From Symsagittifera roscoffensis (lineage: Eukaryota; Xenacoelomorpha; Acoela; Convolutidae): a stretch of 64,000 bases of DNA. The position numbers were made by a program, and so were the translations under genes. The stretch spans positions 1,860,001-1,924,000 of the forward strand of contig NC_087068.1 of NCBI RefSeq assembly GCF_963678635.1, written 5' to 3'. Of the stretch, positions 12,421 to 26,124 are shown in pieces. The notes beneath the pieces were generated by a model. The model saw nothing but the letters and a program-made list of their open reading frames with translations, was not told the DNA's origin and did no database searches. Positions within the stretch are counted from its first letter, which is position 1. Every line of letters starts with the position of its first letter.

Positions 12421-15400
12421 TAACAATTGAACCCCTTTCAGTCGTGATTCGATTCACATTTAAGAAATCCCAAAAAATTTATTGTGTTGAGAAGAACCGG
12501 TTTGACGTTTTTTATTTTTCGTCTGTTTTCGAGCCAGTAAAGCGATCGAGTAACCTTAGTTTTCTAAAAAAAATCACCAAATTGGGCTAAAAAATGATAA
12601 TTTTACTAGAGGAGCATATGGTTTTCGATGCCTCTAATAACCTTTCTCTGGCAAACTCAAATCTTTCGAAAATATAATTGAAAATATACACAATAATTGA
12701 AAAAAAAGTAATTTTTTTTAAACAATTGCAGTCGTTCATGCCTAGTTCGCTAAATTTTTTTAAATTTTTTGCTGATTAGTGTTTGATAGAACGTAATGTA
12801 TTGTGCGTTAAATATCTCAAACTGATCAAAGCATTCCAATGTTCATTCAGACCCCCATAACTTGAACTCACAAACGTTTTTTTACCTAAGATGTCAACTT
12901 TTCCGGGTGGTAAAAGTTTCAGCTAAGAAAACCAAGTCAAAAAATTGAGTTGCCATTGTCAAAAAACCAAGTCAAGCCATTGCCAAATGTCTGTAAGAAA
13001 CTTAAAATTTCCCTATGTAATTCTATAGTTTCTCTGAAACTCTGATAAAAAACTCAATTTTACTGTTGCTTTTGCATTTAACTCGCTAAATAGTTCTCAA
13101 GTCAAAACTTATCAAAATTGATTAACGATTTCACTTAGTTCAACTTACTGAGATTCAGATTTTATTAATTCAATTCACTTTTTATTACGAACATTACACT
13201 TGAAAAAGCAGGCGTCATTTCAGAATGCAAAAATTTTTTCAATCAGGTTATAAATCAGCAAATAATAACTGACAAGAAAAAAATGATATCCGAGTTGATT
13301 ATGCAATTAGAAGTTCGAGAATCCTTTGGATAAATCTTTAGTCAAAACTATATGATTCATTTGGTGATAATTGAAAATACCTTTCAAAAAATTTCATTAA
13401 AAATGTTTAGGGATAAATGGTTTGGGAGTTTTGCTTCTCAGCGTAACTAACTAAATTACTCAAGAATGTCGAGGCTGTTTTTGAAAAATTTGGGAAAAAA
13501 ATTGGGAATTTACAGTTTTTGACATCAAATTGGGTTATAGAATTAAAAAAGGACGCTCACAAGAAGCGGTCGCGCGTTTCTTCTATAAACAATAAAGTAT
13601 TTTTCTTCTAAATCTGTTGATGTCGATTTTTACTTTAAAACTTTTTTACTCTAAAACTTTGATGAAATGATTTTATTATTGCACGCTCAATTTCTTGTCA
13701 AACACGAAAGCAAATAAAAATTTTGCTTATGTGATTCGAACTGTACAAAAACTTATAGTATCAATAAATATCAGGACGAGAAAATTGCTTGTTTTATTTC
13801 GTTCTTATTTCAAAAGTTTTGATTCAAGTGATTTGAGTATATTTTAATTTCTAAAACATGATAGAATGCCATATCATAAAATTGAAGTTTTTTAATAATT
13901 AATCAAAACGTTTCTAAAATTTACCTTAGTTTCATGTTTTTATTGAAACTACAAAAGCATTCTGAATTTCCAGTATAATTTTTGTGAGGTTCCACATTAG
14001 AAATTTTTTAGCAACTCTAAATAGTTTGCAGTAAACAACAGTTTTGTGAAACTTGAATAGTTTATCAGGATCAGGAGACATTTTTTTGTCCGAAAGCTGT
14101 TTGTATTTGTGTAATGAGTTTTGTTAAATATATCTTGCAAAAAACAATAATTTTTTGGATTTATTCTGACAAACAAGTTCAATGCAAAATGCATTGCATT
14201 TGGTTGTCTTGTTTTTTTTGGTTTTTTCCCCTTCTCAAAACATTTTTAAATTAAGAAATGAAGTAATTTAAGATTTAATTAATATAAACACATTGTTTCG
14301 AGAAAAAAAACAACAACTCAAAAATCAGTTTATTCTAATTCTTGCAAATCTTAAAAATTTTTGAAAATACAAACTAATAAAAAAAATATTGAGAATCTAT
14401 CAAATAAAAAACTATAATTAGCAAGGCTCAATACCCAACTTAATTTTCGCCAATCAAGTTTTTCCAAACAATATGTTTTGTGCTTTACTCATCACAGCCG
14501 AAATTTTAGAAAATCTCAAATAGAAATTTTCTTACTTTTCTTTTTCAGCCATTTTTGATACCTCGAGGTAAACAGCTGCTGGTCACGCACAATATCATAT
14601 CAAAACTCTATCTGTCGTAATTTGAATTTGAAAAATTGCATCTTTTTTCGCGTTTTTAAAACTAATTTGCTGGGAGAACTGGACGAGAGGCTTAAATTTT
14701 CTAACGCAATTTTAATTTTGATTCATTCGAGTTCTGAAGTTTATCATCTAACTCAATCCACATAAAGAAAAACAAACTTTTATTTGAATTTTGTTTTGCT
14801 TTACTTACCCTAACGATACAATACAATTATTCATAGAAAGCTGGTTATAATTAGATAAAGTTTTTTTTTCTCATATAGTTTATGTTCTGATGATTTGAGG
14901 GTCAACTTTGTCCTAAAACTGTGTTTTTGAGTTCTATTTAAAGATGGCGCCGAAAAACTACAATCTGATCTTTAATTGTTTCAAAAAATTATTTCATCTT
15001 TTTGTTTTTTAAGTGTTTTTTTTTCTCTTGAAATAATGATTAAAAGCTCTGTGAAGCTCTCAAAGTGACGTGCTTGCACTCCATTTTCAAGATAGCTCTA
15101 AGAAAAACGTTCGCTTAACATATATTTCATGTTTAATTGTTAGGCTGTTCACTCACATCAGCATAAAAGTTGACAAAAAAACAGTCAGTCAAGTTGAACG
15201 GTTTTTTTCTCAAATACCAAACTTGTTACCGACTTACAAAAACGCAACTTACAAGTTGAAAAGTATTATTGACAAATACTCAAACGAGCTGACTGAATTA
15301 TTGTCAATCATTCAGAGAAAAAAAACAACAACAACAGCAGAAGTAAATTAAAAAAAAAAACATTTTTCGGCTTTTTTGTTAAAAAAAATAATTGAAAGCG

Positions 15401-16567
15401 TACGTATGTATGAAAAGTAGTTTGAATGTGATTGGTTGGAATTCTTTATTTTGGAAAGGGGGATTCAGCGCAGCGGTAATGAGGCGGCCGGCGGAATATT
15501 GTAAGACAAGGGGAGGAATTAGAAGCTGAGCAATTTAGAGAATTCCTCGGCACGGAGGATTAAATGGACTAGGAACATTTTACAAAAGAGAGAGGCGATA
15601 TATCAGTTACTTAGTGCCACTTTGTACTTGTTCAATTTAACCAAAAGTTAACCCGATTTTAACCAATAATAACCCGCCCTTTTACTCTTTAAGCTGGATT
15701 CAAAACAGCAAATAAAACAAAACAACCGCCTCCAAAACAACCAACTTCAAAACTGGATTCCAAAATAGTTATTTAGTTCAACATTTAAACAGAAACTTTT
15801 TGATTTTTTGTTATTATTTTGTGTTGTGATTATTAACTATTCTTACCGATCATTCCCATTAGCATTATTGAACAGAATTAACTTTTTTCATTTCGCTATC
15901 TCGGATCTTTTTTATTCGAATGCTGAATAATTTTTGCCTTTCTTTTAAATCGCCAAAAGTTACGAGTCAGTTCTTTTCTCTGAAATTCTGGAGAATATCT
16001 AGGGGCGCTTTTAGTCCACGCCTAATTTAATTTCAACGCCCAATTAGGCAACGTTTGGGCCAGTCTGTCCCACGAGATACCAATCTATCTTTGAATCGAC
16101 CCACTTCTATCTTTTTCTGCCAGAAAACAAAGAATATTCTCAACATTCCAATACAAAAGCCGACAGTTATTCTTCCTTCACTTTCAAGTTATTTTATTTT
16201 GTATTTTTGACGGAAAAAAATTTTCGAAAAAAAATTCAGTATTTTTATTATTTTTGTATTTACATTAGTGTGCGGTCTATTTTTTACATGTGTAAACATC
16301 CGTTACTCTGAGAAGTTTCGTCCCTGCCCGACCCACTTGAAATCAATTGGGCTAAGTGCAAGTGACACTTGAACTAGACAACTTACTTTGAAGTCAAGCG
16401 ATGGCTTTTAGTTCCGCCCTTAAAAATAAGCCACTTTTTCCCTGCATATTCCGTGCGGTTTACAGCTTTTATACCTGCTCCTCTTTACTTTTAATGGGCA
16501 CATTTCTGGAGATGGTACTAAGTAAGTCAATGTTTGCATATGGATTTTGTGTGAGCAAATATAAAAA

Positions 16568-16615
16568 ACAAGACTGCTCGTATCAGAGCGAAATTCTGAA
16601 TGATAATCCGAGGGC
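16568..16615 (+). repeat. Dispersed hairpin repeat R, copy 4
   Basis: AGACTGCTCGTATCAGAGCG then AAATTCTGAATGATAATCCG. It belongs to the same family as 6373-6425, and downstream CCGAGGGCCACTGTGCGGATC parallels the flank of copy 1. Confidence 0.6.
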
Positions 16616-16764
16616 CACTGTGCGGATCTGAAGATGTTTTTGACATGACATTTCCAAAAAATGATATAAAAATTTTGAGTTTTTTCTTTTTTGAAAAAAC
16701 TTTTACCCACAGGCAATGTCAAGTACAAAATCAAAAGTTTTGCGGCTATTATATTTCAAATCAA

Positions 16765-16800
16765 CAAGACTGTTCGTATCAAAGCAAAGCTTCGAAAAAC
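16765..16800 (+). repeat. Dispersed hairpin repeat R, copy 5 (decayed)
   Basis: AGACTGTTCGTATCAAAGCA then AAGCTTCG; only the 5' half of the core is well kept. It lies 200 bp after copy 4 in the same orientation. Confidence 0.5.
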
Positions 16801-18681
16801 CCCAGGAGTTTTTTCAAAATTATAATTTTAATATCATCATCCATTAACCTTGTCCAATGTATAAGGTACAATTTTGTATCTTTCAACGCAAGGTTAGGTT
16901 ACAAATTCCAGCCTCAATTCAATTCGAATAGGTTTCCGACCCCAATTGGTAAAAATTGGTGACATTTTATGATAATTTTGCAAATTGTGAAAACTGACAA
17001 TTCCTTAAACCCGTATTTTTACGCAAAAGTTTTAAAAAAATTGCTTAAGCAAATCTGTTCTCAGCTGCTTGCGTTTTGGTTTTTCAGTTTTCGCAAGTTT
17101 TTTTGTGTGCCATCTTGTTTGAAGTTTTGTAACTACCCTAACAAGCTTTTAAAACCATATCAGATTGCCTTAAGTAGAAATTTTGGGTTCAAATTATGAA
17201 AGATCTGTTTTTTTTCTGATACATTTTTCGGCACTCTTTTTTATTGAAATGATTTTTGTTGCTTCGAAAATCCAATTGATCTCCTTAAGCAAATTAAGGG
17301 GTATCACACAAAATTATCATTGATAAAAAGACAAAAAAATTCTAAAATCCGGATCTTCAATGTTTTTTTTTTGGAGGTAGAAGACTTTAAATATCGATTC
17401 TAATGAAACTTAAATGAATCAAAACAACTACCGAGCTGATATTGTCTGTGTTTTTTATCATCGAGACCTCTGTCGCAGAATTATGGTTAGAACATTTTTA
17501 AAGGTCGACTAAGCAGCTATTTTTTTTCGATCAAGAGATTATTTTCTTTCGAAATTCGAATACCGACTAGTAAATTCCCATTTTATTGGCTATTTTGAGT
17601 ATTATCTGCTTTTGAGCACATTTTTACGATACTTTTTAAATAGAAGAGTATATTTTTGCTCTTTCACACATGTTCTTTCACGACAAGGCATGATTGAAAA
17701 ATGAAATATTAGAACGCATGAATGAAAAAAGAAATCATTTGCATAGTTTCGCGCATTTTTCCAGGCTTTTTCACAATTTTCCGGGCTTTTTCACAATTTT
17801 CCGGTATTTTTCCTTCAGAAAGAGCAAGAAATATACTCTTCAACAGTTAGAACATAGTTGAAGATGGCCTCGGGCATGTTACAACACTGCTCTAACTACT
17901 ACGAAACAAGTTTTCGAAAAATCAAGAGCCCAAGCAAAATGAATCTCATCGATTAAAGTACAGCGAAAAAACTGAAAAACATATGCCTATTTTTTGTCTG
18001 GCAGATTTGTTGTGATAGCTAAAGTTTGGATCATCGTTTTATGTAGATCACTGGCACGTATTCTTCTCCGCATTGCTCTAGGAAATTATCGTGAAGTGCA
18101 AATTTCCGAAAATAAAACTCTACTTCTTCGAATGTTAACACTATGATACTCAAATGCTTCAAAAATCTATACCAATAGTGACATTGCATAGATTACTATA
18201 AGTGCTACTTATCAATTTCAGTCTATCATAGTGACTTGACTTTTGACATGAGGTAATCAATTGGGTTTGACAGGTGGTCCTTTTGTTGTAACGAACTTTA
18301 CAATTGAGGAATTTTTATAGGTTAAGTCTACCGGTTTAATGTGCGCGTATCAGTTGATCTCGTTGCTTTTTTTCAAATTTTTGAAGATTTTTTCAAAAAC
18401 AAAATCCGGAAATGATGTGACCTCAGAAATTTTTTGATAAAAAGGCCTATGTATGATAATATACATATTTGTTAGTATTAGCTGGGTTGAATCAACGTCT
18501 CTCCAAGGTACTGGCCGTCTAGCCTATGGAACATAGGCCGAAAAAAATACTAAGTTCAGGCCGAATTTATATCAATGATATTAATTTAATACTAATTAAA
18601 TACTAATTCAGCTTCTCGGAAATTTTGTTCGTGATTATAGGTTTTTATAAATAATATAGAACTTGTAACCCACGGCAGTTT

Positions 18682-18843
18682 GTATCAAGCGACAATTCAT
18701 AACAAGTGACAATTCCTGACAAGACATTGGTAAGTAGAATATGCTTGCTCCGCTGCGCTTCCATCAGGCACGAGAGGAATACAATACTGCCCGTGAATCA
18801 GTGTTCCCCACTCAATCTATCAGTACTAACTGTCGCTTGATAC
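18682..18843. mobile_element. Short element bounded by inverted repeats
   Basis: GTATCAAGCGACA (18682-18694) and its exact complement TGTCGCTTGATAC (18831-18843) face each other about 136 bp apart, with weaker pairing on both sides. This could be the terminal repeats of a small MITE or one large hairpin. I found no convincing target-site duplication and no second copy in the window. Confidence 0.45.
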
Positions 18844-19106
18844 GAGTTGTCGTCTCACAATAAAACTCAAGTCATGAATTTATATAAGGTCATAAAGGCT
18901 CAATTTGAAATTTTACTGACGACAAATAATAATATGCATTTCTTGCAAAAGTCTGACTTTGCAATTTATCTCCCTTTTGCCAATATTCAATTATAATTAG
19001 ACTAACTAGCGTTAGAAAAAATATTCACACCATTGATGTTTTCACTCCAACTCATTCCCCCAACTCCCTCGGTCCAATTGACGTTGACTTTGGTCATTTA
19101 TTTCAG

Positions 19107-19274
19107 GCGCCTCCTCGTCTGTGCCAGATGTGGTGGTGTACAACAAGTACCCTGTGTATTACAAGGAGCAGATGGGTTACTTCAGAGACAACAGTGAGTT
19201 CTGGATCTACGGGGAGGACAGGCCACAGACCCCCAACGAGACCACACTCACCCGCAGTCCAGACACCGGACTAG
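19107..19274 (+). CDS. Tie: Tie-like receptor, exon A (N-terminal ectodomain)
   Basis: 56 codons, phase 1 at both ends. The acceptor is ATTTATTTCAG before 19107, and the donor GTCTGT follows G19274. The frame has no stop, and codons are GC-rich against an AT-rich intron. It encodes SVPDVVVYNKYPVYYKEQMG and continues through FWIYGEDRP and PNETTL, where NET is an N-glycosylation sequon. There is no cysteine. Alone it has no recognisable domain; the assignment rests on matching phase and position upstream of exon B. In vertebrate Tie receptors this position is the start of the first Ig domain. A start codon and signal peptide are not here, so an earlier exon is required. Confidence 0.75.
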   Translation, partial: APPRLCQMWWCTTSTLCITRSRWVTSETTVSSGSTGRTGHRPPTRPHSPAVQTPD

Positions 19275-21679
19275 GTCTGTCACTCTTTTCCCTATTTTAG
19301 AATTATTTATGTCTTCAATGTAATAATGATGAGTCACCTCATCCTTTTCATCAAAACAATGAGTAGAATTAATCAAAAGTGATGAAATTAATAAAGCTAT
19401 TTTGTTAAAAATTGAGAGAAAACCAATGACGGCGACACATTTTTTCTAGGATATTATGCTGCAAACGATGATATTTTAATTTTATCCTACTAATGTTTAA
19501 TCGATGCATAGATTAATTGAGGATAAGTTTGATGCTTGCAAGGTCCCTGGTACTTTTTAAGTCAGAACTGATTGTTGATGATTAGACAATCAGTTGTTTC
19601 AAGCCTGCAGTTGATTTGTCAAATTTTTGGAAATGAAAAACTGATTTTGAAAAGGTGTGTGCATTATCTTTTTTCAAAATAACAAATCCTTCATCTTGAT
19701 TTTGTCAAAACCAACGACAGCTTCAGCAATGTTGGAATTGAGATGAATTTTTTTGCATGTCGGTTATACCCATTTTAAATTGTCTGTATGAAATACCATT
19801 ACAACAGTATTTGGTGAGCAAATGTCTTTGGACATAATGTCTCGACTAAGTAAGTGACAGAAATAGTTTTGATTAAACTCAACAAAAAATCTGGAATACC
19901 TGTCAATTAACCAACAAACCCATTGTTGTTTTTTAATCCCATTTTAAATACCCTCACTTTTAAGACTTAGCGGCTCATTGGAGCATATTTTTTAAATTTC
20001 TAAAGTTCATGAACACTAATGGTGAGATTAATAAAATCACCATCATCATCTATTATTCAGGTTTACCTTAGGAGGTCTTTAACCTGATTCTGAATAAATA
20101 ATTAATTTTGCAACAAGACACTATTGTTTTATTCAACAGTAAAAGTATTTAAGAATGGCTAGTATTACCAAATCAATGTTAACTTATCAATAATGTACAG
20201 TTACATTTACCATGTTTTTCAACCCGAATGACTCATTTGGTCACGCAACGAAACGTGAAATATTCAAGTAAGATTATCTTAACCAGCCTTGTCAGCATGA
20301 AATGATTTTTTCTAATAGTTTTTTCAACCATTTTTTTGAAAAAATATGTAGATATGATTGAAAATTGGTAGATTCAATTCATTCAAGTGTGGTATGATAC
20401 TTTGTTATGAGCCCACACCTAACTGTGTTGCTAACTAAGTGTGGGTTAATGTGAACCCTTGTTTACCAGTGGGAATGAGAATTTGCATTTGCACCCTGAG
20501 GAAAAACTAAACTGACTCACCCTCGTGGCCTATTTACCACTAATTACAGGAGCTGGATAACTTTCAATGGAGAAGACCTCATCTTTGCGGATGTTTTGTT
20601 ATGAATCTAGAAATACTTAATTTTGAATACCGTTTCTGAGCTCAATTTGCTGAGTTTTGCTCACAGCACACAAAAAAGTCTAGCAGTGCCAAAAAAAATG
20701 ATAGTTAATCACAACAGTCAAAAATGTAAATTACCCTATCAAAAAAACTAAACTTCTTTAAAGAGGATCGATTTTCCATCGGTATTTTACAACATCGGCT
20801 AGTGGGTGAAATTTTTTCCCAATTTTGTGGATTGTGCGAAAATCAAATGACCAAATTGACAGCTGAAGGAATTAGAAAGGGTTTCTAGACTATTAAGACC
20901 CGTCTTCTTGTCTGTTTATGCTTATAGACTAGGTGGTGTTAAGCAATTTATTGGAATTTGAAGCGCTCAAGTGCAATATTAACTACCCAGAACAGTTTCA
21001 ATGTCATTGTGAGATCTAAAAGTTCGCCTCAAAGTCACGACTATGGCTCTGATTAATAGCACGTATTAAGAGCTACAATTTGTCAGTCATGCTAACTAGA
21101 TATTGTGAAGAAATTTTCCATGACTTCAAAAAAAAGCATTCAGGGTTAAAAAACTGTTTATAGTGCTGTGAGTTTTGAAAATTCGTTATTCTTTTTTGAT
21201 ATAATCTGATTGAGTATTTGGGAGTAGATGCATAATATTTAACAAGTTAAATTCAAGTTAAATACGAGCTTTACAAAAAAAAACTATTTTTTTTTTAAAA
21301 AAACGTTTCCTAAAAAACGATTGTCAAGAAATTATTTCCATACTATCTATCTTTTTGAAATTCTTTTTCTGTGAAAAACTAGTACGAAAACTGTTTATTT
21401 TTCAGTTCTGAGCTCAAAAACTGTTATTTAAAAGGAAAAATACATTATGGTTTTTGGTTGTATTTGAAAGAGAAGCAATGTTAAATTAGCCCGGCTGTCA
21501 CTTGATAAACTAGTTCTGTTTCTTTTCTACCTCTGTCAACATTCACTCTAAACACCAACAGAGGAGGTGTTAATCGAATTAGACAACTCAGCTACTCCAG
21601 TTGTCATAACACCATGTTTCCCTAATCTCTATTACATACAATATACACTCTATTCGGTCGCTCTGATTTAAGAAAAACA

Positions 21680-22200
21680 CAACCCCCCATCCCCACCCCA
21701 ACCCACCCCCTTGCCTCTCCTGGCCATCAAATGAGTTTAGGTCAATTTCATATTTGATGCGTGTAACTAACAGACGGTTCAGAAAACAAATTTTTATCGA
21801 ACAGAAAACTTTCAAATATTGTTCGTTAATTTCCTTCTTTAAAAAAAAACTGGTATATTATTCTAAAAAATAATTTCTAACTTAATTATGGATAAGTAAG
21901 TGTTTCAATTTTCCTTTTTTCAAAAAATGAGCAACTGTTCTAGTCTTTGATAACACAGATTTATACATATTTACAGTCTTTGTTTTTACAGATTTAAGTC
22001 AAATTCTCGGATCTCGGATTTCAGTTTGAAATGTTTTACCATTTTTGTAGCAGGTTCATTCGTTTTATTGACTATCTCTTACTTCCACAAAAAACTTTAG
22101 AAAGGGTACATGAATCTAAATGGTACAGGGAAGGGGGTGTTAAGCTGGGCTGTGGGTGCGGGGGGTGGGTGTTGGGGGATATGTTGGGACTGAAAGTACT
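21680..22200. repeat. C-rich block and G-rich block in inverted arrangement
   Basis: A C-rich block at 21681-21720 (CCCCCCATCCCCACCCCAAC and on) faces a G-rich block at 22128-22190 (GGGTGCGGGGGGTGGGTGTT and on) across about 410 bp of AT-rich sequence. Each has four or more runs of three or more C or G and could form a quadruplex or i-motif. The pairing between them is approximate only. Confidence 0.5.
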
Positions 22201-22268
22201 TGTAGCTGATTGACTCGGTATTTGTTGTCCCACGTGTCAGTTGAAACAGACTGTTCTTCAGTCCCAGT

Positions 22269-22393
22269 TTCTCTTCTCTTCTCTTCTCTTGTCTTCTCTT
22301 CTCTTCTCTTCTCTTGTCTTCTGTGGATCAGCCTGGGACTGATCGGACAAGAAATGGGATCAGATGTCAATCACTTTTATCAGTTCCCCAACA

Positions 22394-22440
<47 letters not shown>

Positions 22441-22457
22441 CTCTCTCTCTCTCTCTC
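22269..22457. repeat. Microsatellite cluster: (TCTCT)n-like, (CA)n and (CT)n
   Basis: A TTCTC/TCTTG pentanucleotide run at 22269-22320 is followed after about 65 bp by (CA)n at 22389-22437, which passes directly into (CT)n to 22457. Open frames on either strand here are simple-sequence artefacts. Confidence 0.95.
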
Positions 22458-23966
22458 CCCACCTTCATCAGACGACAGAGGGGGTAATCTCAGCACCCAA
22501 CTTCAACACTACTATACCACTACCTCACCAGAAACAAATATAAACCCCCCTCCCCCTCTTCGGCCACATATTGTGAACCCTTATTTAAATGAAAACCCTC
22601 TCTTTCTTCCTTTTCTTCCCCAAATTAAATGAAGTTTGTGATTTGGAAGACACTCTTTGATGTTTAGAGTTCTGAGGGTACACTTTCCAGTTTTTGATCT
22701 GATCGTCACAAAAATTTGAAAAAAATAGGGGGATATTTAGAATGAATCATTCAAAGTAACTCAAAATAGAAGTTTTTATTTAATGAAAAACTCTTTCTGT
22801 CATCCGGCTTGGTAAAATGCTAAAATGATACAGTCGCAATTCATTTTGAAATGCTTTGTGTCGTACTTTAGTACCAAGAATAACCACAACTTGTGAATTT
22901 ATTTATGTTTGAGGCATTTAAACATAAATTTTATATTATTTTTGTGTGAGGCATTTAAACATATTTCTTGAATGCAATTCCAAATTACCTCTTGGGTGAA
23001 TAAATATCTAAACATTTGAATTCTAGAAAAAGTAATCAGCTCACAAATGAAAATGCGGCTCTTTTGGAAACTGCCCAGTGACCTTAAAAGTTCCATTAAA
23101 TCAAACTTTATTCCTACAGCGCTTCCACTTTAAAGGACTATTTTTTGGGCTCAAAATGCATTTTTGACAAATATTGCTTTTATTTTGAGTCATACACCAA
23201 ATTTCCTTTGATTTGAATCGACGTGAAAAAACAGGTGAAAAAGTAGCCAGAACTGTTGAAATATTTGCTAAAAATTGCAGAATAAGTATTGAAATCTTAG
23301 CTCAAAGGCTTAAAAATGTGATGAAAAAATGTTTTCAGACAATAATCATCATCGACAGGTGAAAAGGGGGCTGGAACACTTAATGCCTGTGATAATAAAA
23401 AATATTATCAAAGCAAAAGTCTAATATGAACAAAAGCCTGTCGGCATATATGTAAAAATTTATACTCAGGTTCATATGAAATTTGAATCATTATATTCAA
23501 AAGAAGATTCGAAACATCATTTCAGGATCACATTAATTTCTTTTAATACAAATGAATTTTAAAATATAACTTTTTTTCACAAATAAGAAAATCACTATTT
23601 TTTTCAGTTTCCAAATACTCAACACGAGGCTAAGCTGTTGCCGTGATCTATATAGATCTGAACTGTCAGAATCTCTTGTTTTTTTCCTAGTTGAAAATTG
23701 ATTAAAATAGACCAAGGTTGAATTTACAAAACCACGAAGTCTTATCTCTTGTTAAGCGGATTAATTTCCCTTCTAAACTGGGTTGATGAAATATTTGAAG
23801 ATACCAATTAGGCCATGGCACATTTTCTTATTTTGTAAATAGATTCTTACCTTGTTTTTGAAGTGAAGCATCAAAAAAGATCTGAAAATTACCAAAATAA
23901 ACTCCCGCGAAAAATAGTCATTTCCTTCCAGGAGGCATTTCCTTGCAGTTTTATTATACATTCTCT

Positions 23967-24410
23967 CAGGAGCGGATGTAGGATTTTCTCGAGGGGGGAG
24001 GCGGATTTTCAACAAAAAATTTTCGAATTTTTGTCGACTTTTTTTAAATCGAGCAAATTGAGTTTCCGAGCTCTCCCAAAGCCGTAAAAAGTCCCTATTT
24101 TGGCCAAAATTTTTGCGCCTAGGGCAAAATTTTGAAAAAACAGGCAAAAAAATTTTTTTGTCAATTTTTGGAAAATTTTCACAAAAAAACGCGTTTTTTT
24201 TGGCGCGCGCTCCCCTTCAAAGTTAGTATATATTGGCGCCAATGGCGCCTTTAGAAAAATTTTAGGGTCCGTCACCAAAAATGGATTTCCAAAGGGGGGA
24301 CCAAAGGGTAGGCAGGTGGTCCAAAGGGGGGACCCTTTGGGTAGGCAGGTGGTCGAATTCCTGAAGGAAAAGCATCCGCCAACCCGCCCCCCCCCCTTAA
24401 TCCGCCCCTG
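23967..24410 (+). mobile_element. hAT-type MITE, complete, with 8-bp target-site duplication
   Basis: A 444-bp element. The left end CAGGAGCGGATGTAGGATTT and right end AATCCGCCCCTG are inverted terminal repeats. It is flanked by perfect direct repeats CATTCTCT at 23959-23966 and 24411-24418. An 8-bp duplication and a CAGGG-type terminus are the hAT superfamily signature. There is no transposase, so it is non-autonomous. Landmarks shared with other copies are GCAAATTGA..TTCCGAGCTC, GGCGCGCGC and AGTATATATTGGCGCC. Open frames inside it are fortuitous. Confidence 0.92.
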
Positions 24411-25663
24411 CATTCTCTGATTGTACAAACTAAATACTTATGAAGAAACTCTATTTCACTTTGAATCAGTCTGTGTTAATTTCATGACGATCAAATTCCA
24501 GGTCAAAAATTGAATTGTGTCACTATCCTCTACACCTTATTTTACTTTTTACGGGATCATTATTATGTTCACCTTAATCAAACCTCATTTTTTGGGCCTC
24601 GTAGATAGTCAATAGGCTTAAAAATCAGCTGATAAATATTTCAGAGTGTTGTAAGAAAATAGAGTAATCCGTATACATATTACATATATATAAGTAAAAG
24701 GCTATAATATATGATCCTAATACTCGTTATATTTTTCCTTAACTTCCCCACTGCTTGATTTGCGGTGTAGTGGAGCAAATGATGAATAAATTGATGAACA
24801 AACAAGATTTGAGCGTGACATGCCGCCTCTCAAAAGTGTCTCTCTTTCTCTCTCTTTCTCCTGATGCTCCCCTCTTGTTTACCTTGTTTACATCTTCCTC
24901 TCCGTGCTCTGTTTGTTTGTTCTCATGCTTGTTGTGTCTCGGGGCTGTTTAGTCCAGAGTATTACCACCTGCCGCTGTGCATTGACTGTTGCCAGTGATG
25001 AGGTTTAATCAATTGTGCAAACAGATACGCATAGAAACATGCAAAAATTACTTCCATTTTCCCAAAAATATCACTACAATACGAGTTGAAAGTGTATCAA
25101 AAATTAATCAGCCGCGATGGTTTGAGTTTATACATTTGTGGAATGAAATATTTCCTGGCAATGGAATGGTTGTTTAACTTTGAAATGAATTAATAATTAT
25201 GGTATATTGCGACAATCGATCAATCAACGTCGGTGAAATCAGTCTGAAAGATTTTCAGTTTATGGCTCCTTGGAAAAACTGCACTCATGCTAGGCTTAGT
25301 GTGTGAATAGCTAACTTAGATCTATCCTAGCACTTTTCAGAAATTTTCAACGATTCAGTTGATCGTTTTCCCCAGTTTGATGAACAAATTTACACAGAAT
25401 GTTTTACATCACATTTTTTTTAAATGCCCTTTTTTTCTAAAATTTTGAACAAATTTTGAATTGCATTCTTGTGAAAGGAGAGACACAAGGCTTCTGCGTG
25501 CAATTCAATCCTTTCAAATCGCTGCTTTCGTTGTTTGACAGACATCACGTGTTATCATTTGGTTAAGGACGCTCCAAAAAAAACCAAAAGAAACAACCTC
25601 ATTTTTATGGGTTGTTCCACTGCTTTGACTATCCTAAATAGTAGGCAAGATTAGTTCTAGACT

Positions 25664-25990
25664 CAGGGGCGGCTCTAGGAATTTCTCGAGGGTGGGAGCT
25701 GCTTACTGCGGTCGATGCAACAATTCTCAGCACACAAAATATCCAAGAAAATGCATGGGCTGCTAATGTAGGGGTCAAGCAGCTGCTCCCATTGAGAACT
25801 AAAAAGGTCATTTATTGTTTTTTTTCGGCATTTGTTGGTCCTTTTTTTATACAGCAAAACTGTGATCCTCAAAATACTAAAACCTAAAACCAAATGCTGA
25901 TTGGTCGAAATTTCGACAGCAGCGCATAGATTGGGTATCTCGTTCAATCGCCAATTGATGTGCTGTTAAGTTATCTTGGGCAAAATAAGC
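25664..25990 (+). mobile_element. Repeat X, copy 1 (uninterrupted)
   Basis: From about 25690 to 25990 this is the reverse complement of 37670-38370 once the MITE inside that copy is removed. Shared landmarks are CCATGCATTTTCTTGG, AACTTAACAGC and GAGATAYCCAA (complement strand). Copy 1 begins with CAGGGGCGGCTCTAGGAATT, a hAT-like terminus, so X may itself be a related MITE family. The far end is not defined and no open frame of interest is present. Confidence 0.75.
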
Positions 25991-26124
25991 CAAAAAAAAA
26001 GATTTAGTAGTCGTTTAGATTCCTAAGCTTACCGACCCGCCTTTTTAAACCCTTTTTTCTTAACCCCCTCTCATATAACCGCAGAATTAGATAACATCGC
26101 TACAATTTCACCTCTTTTTAATAC

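Larger units (their letters stand above)
1..19106. other. Non-coding region upstream of the first recognised receptor exon
   Basis: No exon was recognised here. It is either the first intron of the receptor gene or intergenic plus 5' flank; the exon at 19107 starts in phase 1, so at least one coding exon (start codon, signal peptide) must lie further 5'. Recognised contents are a tandem array (1-2719), C/G-rich foldbacks (2.8-3.0 and 7.5-7.8 kb), tRNA-derived pieces (6.6 and 8.0 kb), a MITE remnant (8.1-8.4 kb), the 35-bp minisatellite (9.1-11.1 kb) and dispersed repeats at 11.9-12.4 and 16.6-16.9 kb. In 4.1-6.3 kb and 12.5-16.5 kb I see only AT-rich sequence with homopolymer runs. Confidence 0.7.

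Noticed and set aside
15070-15351. 93-codon open frame as the missing signal-peptide exon
   Set aside because: The N-terminus is not a convincing signal peptide, the frame ends in a low-complexity ACA run, and no phase-1 donor was evident.
22140-22632. Overlapping open frames of 76 and 140 codons
   Set aside because: They consist of microsatellite translation (Ser/Leu or Thr/His runs).
24009-24428. 139-codon minus-strand open frame
   Set aside because: It lies almost wholly inside the hAT MITE at 23967-24410 and arises from its low-complexity sequence.
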